Part shown: positions 1 to 6,441 of the stretch, in pieces
How positions within the stretch are numbered: the stretch's first letter is position 1
Layout: each line of letters starts with the position of its first letter
Translations under genes and position numbers: made by a program
The notes under the pieces: generated by a model
Told to the model about the DNA's origin: nothing
What the model saw: the letters and a program-made list of their open reading frames with translations, nothing else
Database searches by the model: none
Assembly: GCA_947303825.1 (NCBI GenBank)
Contig: CAMYZK010000115.1
Location: 1 to 7,417 of the forward strand
Reading direction: 5' to 3'
DNA length: 7,417 bases
DNA from: an uncultured Prevotella sp.
Lineage (GTDB): Bacteria > Bacteroidota > Bacteroidia > Bacteroidales > Bacteroidaceae

Positions 1-1
1 G

Positions 2-1801
2 GGCAAGACTCACAACCTGGAGACCATCGACATATTCAATCCCGACGGCACTATCTCGGATCAGAGTCCTATCTATGTAGGCATGGACCGTATGGACTGC
101 CGTAAGCAAATTGTGAAGGACCTGCAGGCTGCCGGCCTGATGGAGCGCATCGAGGACTATACCAATAAGGTGGGCTACTCAGAGCGCAATCCTGATACCG
201 CTATCGAGCCGCGTCTCTCATTGCAGTGGTTCCTCAAGATGCAGCATTTTGCCGACATCGCCCTGCCACCGGTGGTTAACGGAGAGATGCACTTCTATCC
301 CCAGAAGTATGTGAACACCTATAAGAACTGGCTGGAGAATATCCAGGACTGGTGCATCAGCCGCCAGCTGTGGTGGGGTCACCGCATACCGGCCTACTAC
401 TACAACGAGAACGACGACTACGTGGTCGCCGCTACTCGCGAGGAGGCCTTGAAGCTGGCTCAGCAGAAGGATCCGAATGTCACTGATGCAGACCTGCGTC
501 AGGATGAGGATGCCCTCGACACATGGTTCTCGTCATGGTTGTGGCCCATCTCCCTCTTCGATGGTATCAACAATCCCGGCAACGAGGAAATAAAATACTA
601 TTATCCCACCAACGATCTGGTGACGGCTCCCGACATCATCTTCTTCTGGGTGGCCAGGATGATTATGTCTGGCGAGGAGTACATGGGAACCTTCCCCTTC
701 AAGAACGTCTATTTCACCGGCATTGTGAGAGACAAGTTGGGGCGCAAGATGTCAAAGCAGCTGGGCAACAGTCCCGACCCCATAAAGCTGATGGACGACT
801 ATGGAGCCGACGGTGTGCGCATGGGTATGATGCTCAGTGCTCCTGCAGGCAACGACATTCTCTTCGACGAGGCTCTCTGTGAGCAGGGACGTAACTTCAA
901 CAACAAGATATGGAACGCTTTCCGCCTGGTAAAGGGTTGGCAGGTGACCGACGACTCTGAATGTCAGGGAAAGACAGCCAACGAGCTGGCCGTAAGATGG
1001 ATGGAGGCAAAGCTTAAGCAGGCCAATGAGGAGTTGAAAGACCACTTCTCGAAGTATCGCATCAATGATGCGCTGATGACTGTCTACAAGCTCTTCTGGG
1101 ACGAGTTCTCTCAGTGGTATCTGGAGATGGTGAAGCCTGCATACAAGGACGGTAAGCAGCTGCCTATAGACCGTAAGACCTACGACGCTACACTGCAGTT
1201 CTTCGAGACGCTGTTAAAGATGCTGCACCCCTTCATGCCTTTCATAACAGAAGAGCTGTGGCAGGCCCTCTACGAGCGCAAGCCAGGGGAGAGCATCATG
1301 CGTGACTGTCTCAGGCTTGATGCCCCTACTGCCGAGGAGCTGCAGCTGATGGAAGATGTTGAGCAGGTGAAGATGGTGGTTAGCGGTGTGCGTACAGTGC
1401 GTAGCCAAAAGAACATAGCACCAAAGGAACAGCTTGAGCTACAGTGTGTAGCATGCAATCACTTCGAGCCTTACAATAGTGCTATCATGAAGATGGCAAA
1501 CATAAAGGCAATAAATGTAGTGGAAACGAAAGATGCCACCTCCAGCACCTTTATGGTCAACACTGACGAGTTTGCCGTGCCTCTGGGCGACCTGATTGAC
1601 GTGAAGGCAGAGATAGAGAAGATGGAGGCGCAGCTCAAACACCTTGAAGGCTTCCTGGCCGGAGTTCAGAAGAAGCTCTCCAATGAACGTTTCGTTCAGA
1701 ATGCGCCAGAGGCTGTCGTTGCCATGGAGAGAAAAAAGCAGAGCGATGCCGAAGAGAAGATTGCAGCCTTGAAAGACTCTATATCGGCACTTAATAAATA
1801 G
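2..1801 (+). CDS. valS: Valyl-tRNA synthetase, C-terminal two thirds (5' end outside window)
   Basis: Cytoplasmic class I enzyme that charges tRNA-Val with valine. The reading frame is open from base 2 with no start codon of its own; the ATG at 83 is internal. About 599 residues are present, against roughly 870-890 for a full bacterial ValRS, so the HIGH motif and most of the CP1 editing domain lie upstream. Visible in order: the end of the editing insertion (about 2-200); the ValRS signature [13 protein letters not shown] (about 350-390); [11 protein letters not shown] (about 515-547); the catalytic loop KMSKQ at 746-760, with Gln where KMSKS has Ser; the helical anticodon-binding domain, including [13 protein letters not shown] (about 1040-1300); and a charged C-terminal coiled-coil tRNA-binding arm (about 1590-1795). 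It ends in TAG, 8 bases before the next gene, so the two are probably cotranscribed. Identity is secure. Confidence 0.97.
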   Translation, partial: GKTHNLETIDIFNPDGTISDQSPIYVGMDRMDCRKQIVKDLQAAGLMERIEDYTNKVGYSERNPDTAIEPRLSLQWFLKMQHFADIALPPVVNGEMHFYPQKYVNTYKNWLENIQDWCISRQLWWGHRIPAYYYNENDDYVVAATREEALKLAQQKDPNVTDADLRQDEDALDTWFSSWLWPISLFDGINNPGNEEIKYYYPTNDLVTAPDIIFFWVARMIMSGEEYMGTFPFKNVYFTGIVRDKLGRKMSKQLGNSPDPIKLMDDYGADGVRMGMMLSAPAGNDILFDEALCEQGRNFNNKIWNAFRLVKGWQVTDDSECQGKTANELAVRWMEAKLKQANEELKDHFSKYRINDALMTVYKLFWDEFSQWYLEMVKPAYKDGKQLPIDRKTYDATLQFFETLLKMLHPFMPFITEELWQALYERKPGESIMRDCLRLDAPTAEELQLMEDVEQVKMVVSGVRTVRSQKNIAPKEQLELQCVACNHFEPYNSAIMKMANIKAINVVETKDATSSTFMVNTDEFAVPLGDLIDVKAEIEKMEAQLKHLEGFLAGVQKKLSNERFVQNAPEAVVAMERKKQSDAEEKIAALKDSISALNK

Positions 1802-1809
1802 CACATACG

Positions 1810-3486
1810 ATGGAATGGCTTACTAACCTTTTTGTTAATACCGAGTCGGTAGCTCATATTACACTGCTCTATGCTGTTGTCATTGCCGTAGGAGTGTATC
1901 TGGGCAAGATAAAGATATGTGGCATATCACTTGGGGTGACTTTCGTGCTCTTTGCCGGTATTGTAGCAGGCCATTTCGGTTTTACTGCCCCTGTCGATAT
2001 TCTTACCTTCGTTCAGGATTTCGGCTTGATCCTCTTTGTCTTCATGATAGGACTTCAGGTGGGGCCTGGCTTCTTTGAGAGTTTCGGCACGGCAGGCGTG
2101 AAGCTTAACGGACTGGCAGCAACAGCAATACTTCTCAACATCCTTGTGATGTTCGGGTGTTATTTCGTCTTCTTTGATACCAATGACAAGAGTGCACTGC
2201 CCATGATGGTAGGAACGCTATATGGAGCCGTGACCAATACGCCTGGCCTCGGTGCTGCCAACGAAGCCTTAGGCTCGGTGTATGGCGAAGAAGCCCCGCA
2301 GATAGCTTCGGCCTACGCCTGTGCCTATCCGCTTGGTGTGTTGGGCATCATCGGTGCAATAATTCTTGTACGGTATATATGCAAGGTGCGTCTGGAAAAA
2401 GAAGAGGAGGCTCTTACTGCACTTGAAGGGGCTAAGGCTACGCAGAAGCCCTATAAGATGCATCTGGAGGTGACCAACAAGTATCTTGAAGGCAAGACGC
2501 TGCTTCAGGTGCACGACTTCCTGAACCGTGACTTTGTCGTGTCACGTATAGTGCATGAGGGTGAGCTGTCTATTCCCAACCGTAACACGATATTCCATCT
2601 GGGCGACCAGATGCTTATCGTATGTGCCGAGGCCGACCAGGAGGCCATCATGGCATTCATAGGCCCCAAGCTCGACATCGACTTTGAGCAGCAAGACCAG
2701 CCCCTGGTCAGCAAGCGCATCCTGGTCACCAACCCCAGTATTAACGGAAAATCGTTTGGGCAGATGCACTTCTCCAGCGTCTATGGCGTCAACGTGACAC
2801 GTGTCACACGTCATGGCATGGACCTCTTTGCTTCTCCGTCGCTACCACTCCAGGTGGGCGACCGCATCATGGTTGTCGGTCCGGAGGATGCCGTAGACCG
2901 CGTAGCAAACAAGATGGGCAACTCGGTGAAACGCCTTGATGCCCCCAACATTGCAACAATCTTTGTAGGGGTCTTCCTCGGTATCATCTTCGGTTCGCTG
3001 CCCTTTATCCCAGGCATGCCGCTCATGAAGCTTGGTATTGCGGGCGGTCCTTTGATTATTGCAATACTCATAGGGCGATATGGGTATAAGATAAAGCTGG
3101 TAACGTATACCACCACTTCTGCCAACATGATGCTGCGCGAGATAGGACTGGTGCTCTTCCTAGCATCAGTAGGTATAAAAGCCGGCGCAGGCTTCTTTGA
3201 GACCGTGATGCAGGGTGATGGTCTGCTTTACGTGCTCACCGGATTCCTGATAACGGTCATACCTATTTTAATAATAGGCCCCATTGCCCGCATGAAGTTT
3301 AAGTTCAACTACTTCACCATAGCAGGAATGATCTCGGGCACATATACCGACCCGCCCGCTTTGGCCTATTCTAATTCCATCTGCTCGAAAGAAGCACCTG
3401 CGGTGGGATATTCCACAGTATATCCTCTGGCTATGTTCCTCAGAATACTTACGGCGCAGCTGATAGTGCTTTTCTTCTGTCAGTGA
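1810..3486 (+). CDS. AspT/YidE/YbjL-family (AAEx) transporter with two TrkA-C domains
   Basis: Predicted inner-membrane carrier of 558 residues, the usual length for the aspartate:alanine exchanger family. Layout: an N-terminal membrane half (about 12-190), two soluble TrkA-C/RCK_C domains (about 215-285 and 298-372), and a C-terminal membrane half (about 380-557). The halves are an internal duplication: [21 protein letters not shown] (72-92) matches [21 protein letters not shown] (446-466), and [16 protein letters not shown] (139-154) matches the [15 protein letters not shown] region (510-524). Known family members exchange aspartate for alanine (AspT) or export succinate (SucE of Corynebacterium); many are uncharacterised. 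The substrate cannot be read from this sequence. TrkA-C domains usually bind a small regulatory ligand. The ATG lies 8 bases after valS, and a decarboxylase subunit follows after 48 bases with no terminator visible. A dicarboxylate or amino-acid substrate is inferred from family and context. The family call is strong and the substrate unknown. Confidence 0.92.
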   Translation: MEWLTNLFVNTESVAHITLLYAVVIAVGVYLGKIKICGISLGVTFVLFAGIVAGHFGFTAPVDILTFVQDFGLILFVFMIGLQVGPGFFESFGTAGVKLNGLAATAILLNILVMFGCYFVFFDTNDKSALPMMVGTLYGAVTNTPGLGAANEALGSVYGEEAPQIASAYACAYPLGVLGIIGAIILVRYICKVRLEKEEEALTALEGAKATQKPYKMHLEVTNKYLEGKTLLQVHDFLNRDFVVSRIVHEGELSIPNRNTIFHLGDQMLIVCAEADQEAIMAFIGPKLDIDFEQQDQPLVSKRILVTNPSINGKSFGQMHFSSVYGVNVTRVTRHGMDLFASPSLPLQVGDRIMVVGPEDAVDRVANKMGNSVKRLDAPNIATIFVGVFLGIIFGSLPFIPGMPLMKLGIAGGPLIIAILIGRYGYKIKLVTYTTTSANMMLREIGLVLFLASVGIKAGAGFFETVMQGDGLLYVLTGFLITVIPILIIGPIARMKFKFNYFTIAGMISGTYTDPPALAYSNSICSKEAPAVGYSTVYPLAMFLRILTAQLIVLFFCQ

Positions 3487-3518
3487 ACGACGCATAATAA
3501 TTGATGACAATATAATAA

Positions 3519-3528
3519 TACACGTGTA
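3519..3528. promoter_or_regulatory. Perfect 10-bp palindrome TACACGTGTA just before the OadG-like gene
   Basis: TACACGTGTA is self-complementary and ends 6 bases before the ATG at 3535, in the 48-base spacer between the transporter and the OadG-like gene. The rest of the spacer is AT-rich, with no Shine-Dalgarno sequence and no convincing terminator. Its central octamer ACACGTGT occurs again at 2797-2804, inside a 14-bp palindrome within the transporter gene. It could be a protein-binding site or chance; no known regulator is assigned. Confidence 0.25.
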
Positions 3529-3534
3529 ATTTTT

Positions 3535-4584
3535 ATGAATAAATTAAAACTGCTGTTAGGCGCATTGCTCACGGTTGCTTCGCAGAGTGTTCTAGGCCAG
3601 GGAGCCAAGAACATCGTTATCAGCGAGGTTCTAACCAGCAATAAGACTAGCATTGTTGATGAGTTTGGGAAGCGTGAGGCCTGGCTTGAACTGGAGAACA
3701 GGTCTTATACCACCTACAATGTGCGTGGCATGTTTATCACCACCAATGAAAAGGTACTCGACAAGAGCTTGAGTGCGCCTGAACGCATCAAATTGATGAG
3801 CATCATACCCAATGGCGACGTGCGCACCAACATCGGTGCACGTCAGCATCTGGTGTTTTTCCTAAACAGCAGTCCTGCCAATGGCAAGCTGCATCTCTCT
3901 GTGCAGACACCCGATTCTGCCAGCGTCTGGGTGGCTCTTTACAATGGCAATGGCGTAGAGTTGATCGACTCTGTCCGTGTACCGGTTCTTCCTCCAGACT
4001 GCTCCTATGCTTTTGTTGGGACCGACAATGACGGAAAGAGGCTATGGGCAGTAAAGAGTGCAGCCGAAGTGACTCCCGGAATAGAAAATGCCATTAGCGG
4101 AGATGAAACCAAGAAGACCGGAGTTGACAAGTTCAAGGAGCAAGACCCCCATGGCTTTGCCATGGCTATTATGGCCATGGGAATAGTGTTCCTATGCCTG
4201 GCCCTGCTCTGGTTGTTCTTTACCGTCTTTGGCCTAGTCATGCGACATCTTGACACAGCAAAGAAGGTTGCCAACACCCATCCCATAAAGCCTATTACCA
4301 GGACAGTGGAAAAGACGGCAGAGATGGCACACAAGACAGGCAACATCCTCCAGGAGGGATTAGACATGAAGGGTATCGACATGGAGGTCTACATGGCTGT
4401 CATAGGCATGGCCCTTCGTCAGTACGAAGACGATGTACACGACGTTGAGAGCGGCATCATCACCATTAAGTCAAAGGATACAGGATGGGACGACGAGTAC
4501 AGTCTGATGACTCATTGGCACGACCCGTTCACACCGCGCGATCACAACGCGCCCACTATTCCCACAACACCAGAGCTTCATTAA
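3535..4584 (+). CDS. oadG: OadG-type decarboxylase subunit with N-terminal lamin-tail-like domain
   Basis: Predicted gamma (OadG/MmdD-like) subunit of a Na+-translocating biotin-dependent decarboxylase; this subunit normally anchors the soluble parts to the membrane beta subunit. At 349 residues it is far longer than the roughly 80-120 of classical gamma subunits. Visible in order: a signal peptide (1 to about 22, MNKLKLLLGALLTVASQSVLG); a predicted extracytoplasmic domain (about 24-184) resembling lamin-tail (LTD) domains, with ISEVLTSN at 29-36, EAWLELENRSYTTYNVRG at 48-65 and the closing VTPGIEN at 179-185; one membrane helix (about 208-236) with the OadG-like MAIMAMGIVFL; and a cytoplasmic tail with VHDVESGIITIK (301-312). 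The tail ends in a His/Asp-rich stretch (H327, H329, D330, D336, H337). The ATG is AT-flanked without a Shine-Dalgarno sequence, and the signal peptide starting at it supports this start. The biotin carrier follows after 36 bases. The OadG assignment is good; the LTD assignment is by motif only. Confidence 0.85.
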   Translation: MNKLKLLLGALLTVASQSVLGQGAKNIVISEVLTSNKTSIVDEFGKREAWLELENRSYTTYNVRGMFITTNEKVLDKSLSAPERIKLMSIIPNGDVRTNIGARQHLVFFLNSSPANGKLHLSVQTPDSASVWVALYNGNGVELIDSVRVPVLPPDCSYAFVGTDNDGKRLWAVKSAAEVTPGIENAISGDETKKTGVDKFKEQDPHGFAMAIMAMGIVFLCLALLWLFFTVFGLVMRHLDTAKKVANTHPIKPITRTVEKTAEMAHKTGNILQEGLDMKGIDMEVYMAVIGMALRQYEDDVHDVESGIITIKSKDTGWDDEYSLMTHWHDPFTPRDHNAPTIPTTPELH

Positions 4585-4620
4585 TTCTTTAACCGCTATA
4601 AACCCATAATAGAAATTCTC

Positions 4621-5079
4621 ATGAATAAGTATCAATATAAGGTAAAGGGCGTAGACTACGAAGTAGAAATCGCCGAGGTAGAAGGCAACATAGCCAAAGT
4701 CAACGTCAACGGTATTCCGTTTGAGATAGAGCTCCAGAAACCTATCAATGCCGCCAAGCATCCCAACATGGCAACTCCCAAGGTGGTACCTGCTGCAGCC
4801 ACCGTCCAGCCTGCAGCCGCCCCTCAGCCTGTCGCTGCACCCGCTGCTCCTGCGGCAGTAGGCAGTGGCTCTCCTGTAAAAGCACCCCTGCCAGGCACTG
4901 TTACCGAAGTGAAAGTGCAGGTGGGTCAGCAAGTCAACGTGGGAGACACCCTTGTTGTGCTTGAGGCCATGAAGATGCAAAACAATATCGAGTCTGAATA
5001 TGCAGGAAAGGTGACGTCAGTCACTGTGAAGCAAGGTGATACCGTCATGGAAGGAACCGTGCTGATGACCATAGGATGA
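4621..5079 (+). CDS. Biotin carrier protein of Na+-translocating decarboxylase (MmdC/GcdC-like)
   Basis: Small cytoplasmic carrier of 152 residues. Its covalently bound biotin takes CO2 from the carboxyltransferase and delivers it to the OadB-type subunit, where decarboxylation drives Na+ export. Visible: an N-terminal beta-rich segment (about 1-42); a flexible Ala/Pro-rich linker (about 56-80, with repeated PAA/PVAAP units); and a C-terminal biotinyl domain (about 84-152) with APLPGTV at 88-94 and the biotinylation motif EAMKM at 115-119, so the modified lysine should be K118. The domain ends in the usual strand (GTVLMTIG). It resembles the gamma subunits of methylmalonyl-CoA and glutaconyl-CoA decarboxylases. 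An acetyl-CoA carboxylase AccB is less likely, because no biotin carboxylase gene is adjacent and both neighbours are decarboxylase membrane subunits. The start is the ATG at 4621, without a Shine-Dalgarno sequence. Confidence 0.92.
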   Translation: MNKYQYKVKGVDYEVEIAEVEGNIAKVNVNGIPFEIELQKPINAAKHPNMATPKVVPAAATVQPAAAPQPVAAPAAPAAVGSGSPVKAPLPGTVTEVKVQVGQQVNVGDTLVVLEAMKMQNNIESEYAGKVTSVTVKQGDTVMEGTVLMTIG

Positions 5080-5115
5080 TGGACATTGATTGTTTAACCT
5101 TGTAGATTGACTATT

Positions 5116-6267
5116 ATGTTTGAATTCATAGCCGAAAATTTCAGAGAATTCCTTACATATACAGGTTTTGCCAATGCTACCACAGGCAACATCATAATGA
5201 TAGTGGTAGGTGCCGTATTCATCTATCTTGCCATAAAGAAAGATTTCGAACCCTTACTGCTCGTTCCTATAGGACTGGGCATCATCCTCGGCAACATTCC
5301 GTTCCGTAGTGATGCAGGACTGGAGATAGGACTGTATGAAGACAACTCTGTGCTCAACATCTTCTATCAGGGGGTGCGGCAAGGATGGTATCCACCGCTC
5401 ATCTTCCTGGGCATAGGTGCTATGACCGACTTCTCGGCCCTGCTGGCCAATCCCAAACTCATGCTCATTGGTGCTTCTGCCCAGTTTGGCATCTTCGGAG
5501 CTTATATGATAGCGCTCGCCTTTGGCTTTGAACCCAATCAGGCAGCAGGTATAGCCATCATTGGCGGTGCCGATGGCCCTACTGCCATCTTCCTGTCAAG
5601 CAAGCTCTCGCCTAACCTTATGGGAGCCATTGCAGTATGTGCATATAGCTACATGGCCCTGGTGCCGCTCATTCAGCCGCCCATCATGCGCCTTCTCACC
5701 ACCAAGAAGGAGCGTCTTATCAAGATGAAGCCTGCACGCAACGTCAGTCAGACCGAGCGCATACTCTTCCCTATCATCGGTCTGCTCATCACTACTTTCA
5801 TCGTGCCTTCTGCCTTACCGTTGCTGGGAATGCTCTTCTTCGGCAACCTGCTCAAGGAGAGTGGCAAGACCACCCGTCTGGCCAAGACTGCAGGCAATGC
5901 TCTCAACGATATCGTTGTAGTGCTGCTAGGACTTACTGTGGGATGCTCCACGCAGGCCAGCGAGTTCCTCACCATGAACACCGTGTTTATCTTTGCCATC
6001 GGTGCCTTCGCCTTTGCCATAGCATCGGCCAGCGGTGTATGCTTCGTCAAGCTTATGAATCTCTTCCTGCCCAGCGACAAGAAGATAAACCCACTGATAG
6101 GCAATGCCGGCGTGTCGGCAGTACCTATGGCAGCCCGCATAAGCCACAACATGGGTCTTGAGTACGACCGTCACAACTTCCTGCTGATGCATGCCATGGG
6201 CCCCAATGTGGCAGGTGTCATCGGCTCGGCCGTAGCGGCAGGTGCGTTGTTGGGATTCCTTTCGTAA
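5116..6267 (+). CDS. oadB: Na+-translocating decarboxylase beta subunit (OadB/MmdB/GcdB family)
   Basis: Multi-spanning inner-membrane subunit that decarboxylates carboxybiotin and couples this to Na+ export. It has 383 residues from the ATG at 5116; an in-frame TTG at 5107 would add only MTI and is less likely. Nearly the whole protein is hydrophobic, with about nine or more membrane segments. Family signatures are intact: GGADGPTAIFLSSKL (150-164) with the Na+-site aspartate D153; CAYSYMALVP (175-184) with Y179; and the NPLIGNAGVSAVPMAAR stretch (325-341) with N325, G329, S334 and R341. From memory these match D203, Y229, N373, G377, S382 and R389 of Klebsiella OadB, so the subunit looks functional. 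It lies 36 bases after the biotin carrier gene and is the last gene before a terminator. Family members use oxaloacetate, methylmalonyl-CoA or glutaconyl-CoA depending on the alpha subunit, which is not in this window. Confidence 0.96.
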   Translation: MFEFIAENFREFLTYTGFANATTGNIIMIVVGAVFIYLAIKKDFEPLLLVPIGLGIILGNIPFRSDAGLEIGLYEDNSVLNIFYQGVRQGWYPPLIFLGIGAMTDFSALLANPKLMLIGASAQFGIFGAYMIALAFGFEPNQAAGIAIIGGADGPTAIFLSSKLSPNLMGAIAVCAYSYMALVPLIQPPIMRLLTTKKERLIKMKPARNVSQTERILFPIIGLLITTFIVPSALPLLGMLFFGNLLKESGKTTRLAKTAGNALNDIVVVLLGLTVGCSTQASEFLTMNTVFIFAIGAFAFAIASASGVCFVKLMNLFLPSDKKINPLIGNAGVSAVPMAARISHNMGLEYDRHNFLLMHAMGPNVAGVIGSAVAAGALLGFLS

Positions 6268-6293
6268 AGACTTTGCAAACCAAACATTACATT

Positions 6294-6332
6294 TTCGGTC
6301 GTCACTTCAATGCAAGTGGCGACCGAATTCTT
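6294..6332 (+). terminator. Hairpin terminator after the decarboxylase genes
   Basis: Bases 6294-6307 (TTCGGTCGTCACTT) pair with 6314-6327 (AAGTGGCGACCGAA) as a 14-bp stem around a 6-base loop, CAATGC. The only imperfection, U6302 with G6319, is a wobble pair in + strand RNA but an A/C mismatch in - strand RNA, which supports use on the + strand. A short, interrupted T run (TTCTT, 6328-6332) follows, so termination may be incomplete. It starts 26 bases after the oadB stop codon and separates that block from the aldolase gene. Confidence 0.75.
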
Positions 6333-6394
6333 AAAATGCCTAAATTCGCATGAAAAAACCATCATGCCCAAAAGAATATGTCACGTAAAATGAG

Positions 6395-6402
6395 TAAATT
6401 TG
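6395..6402 (+). promoter_or_regulatory. Bacteroidetes-type -7 promoter element for the aldolase gene
   Basis: TAAATTTG matches the Bacteroidetes -7 consensus TAnnTTTG exactly. It lies 39 bases before the aldolase ATG and downstream of the terminator, which would give a 5' leader of roughly 30-35 bases that is AT-rich and lacks a Shine-Dalgarno sequence. No clear TTTG-like -33 element is visible upstream. A one-mismatch copy, TAAATTCG, lies at 6341-6348. A 6-bp inverted repeat, AATTTG/CAAATT (6397-6402 and 6407-6412), overlaps the element and may be an operator or chance. Confidence 0.6.
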
Positions 6403-6441
6403 CGCTCAAATTAGAATTACGTTTTTATTTAAATTCAAACT

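Noticed and set aside
1439..1804. A 121-residue open frame on the - strand opposite the end of valS.
   Set aside because: It has no recognisable domain and lies wholly opposite the conserved ValRS coiled-coil region.
3259..3280. Short inverted repeat CCTATT/AATAGG, looking like a hairpin.
   Set aside because: It lies within the coding sequence of a transporter membrane helix, is AT-rich and short, and has no T run after it.
3527..3534. TAATTTTT, a near match to the TAnnTTTG promoter element.
   Set aside because: It directly abuts the ATG at 3535, which would put transcription start inside the gene, and it lacks the final G.
4148..4181. Three CCATGG sequences within 34 bases, partly forming an inverted repeat (CCCATGGC ... 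GCCATGGG).
   Set aside because: It lies inside the OadG-like gene, where the repeated Ala-Met residues of the membrane helix (GFAMAIMAMG) produce GCCATGG-like codon runs; coding explains it.
5095..5102. TAACCTTG, one mismatch from TAnnTTTG, before oadB.
   Set aside because: It would leave a leader of only a few bases before the ATG at 5116 and has no -33 element; cotranscription with the biotin carrier gene is simpler.
5107..5115. TTG start for oadB, giving MTI before MFEF.
   Set aside because: The ATG at 5116 is a better start codon, and the extra three residues add nothing recognisable.
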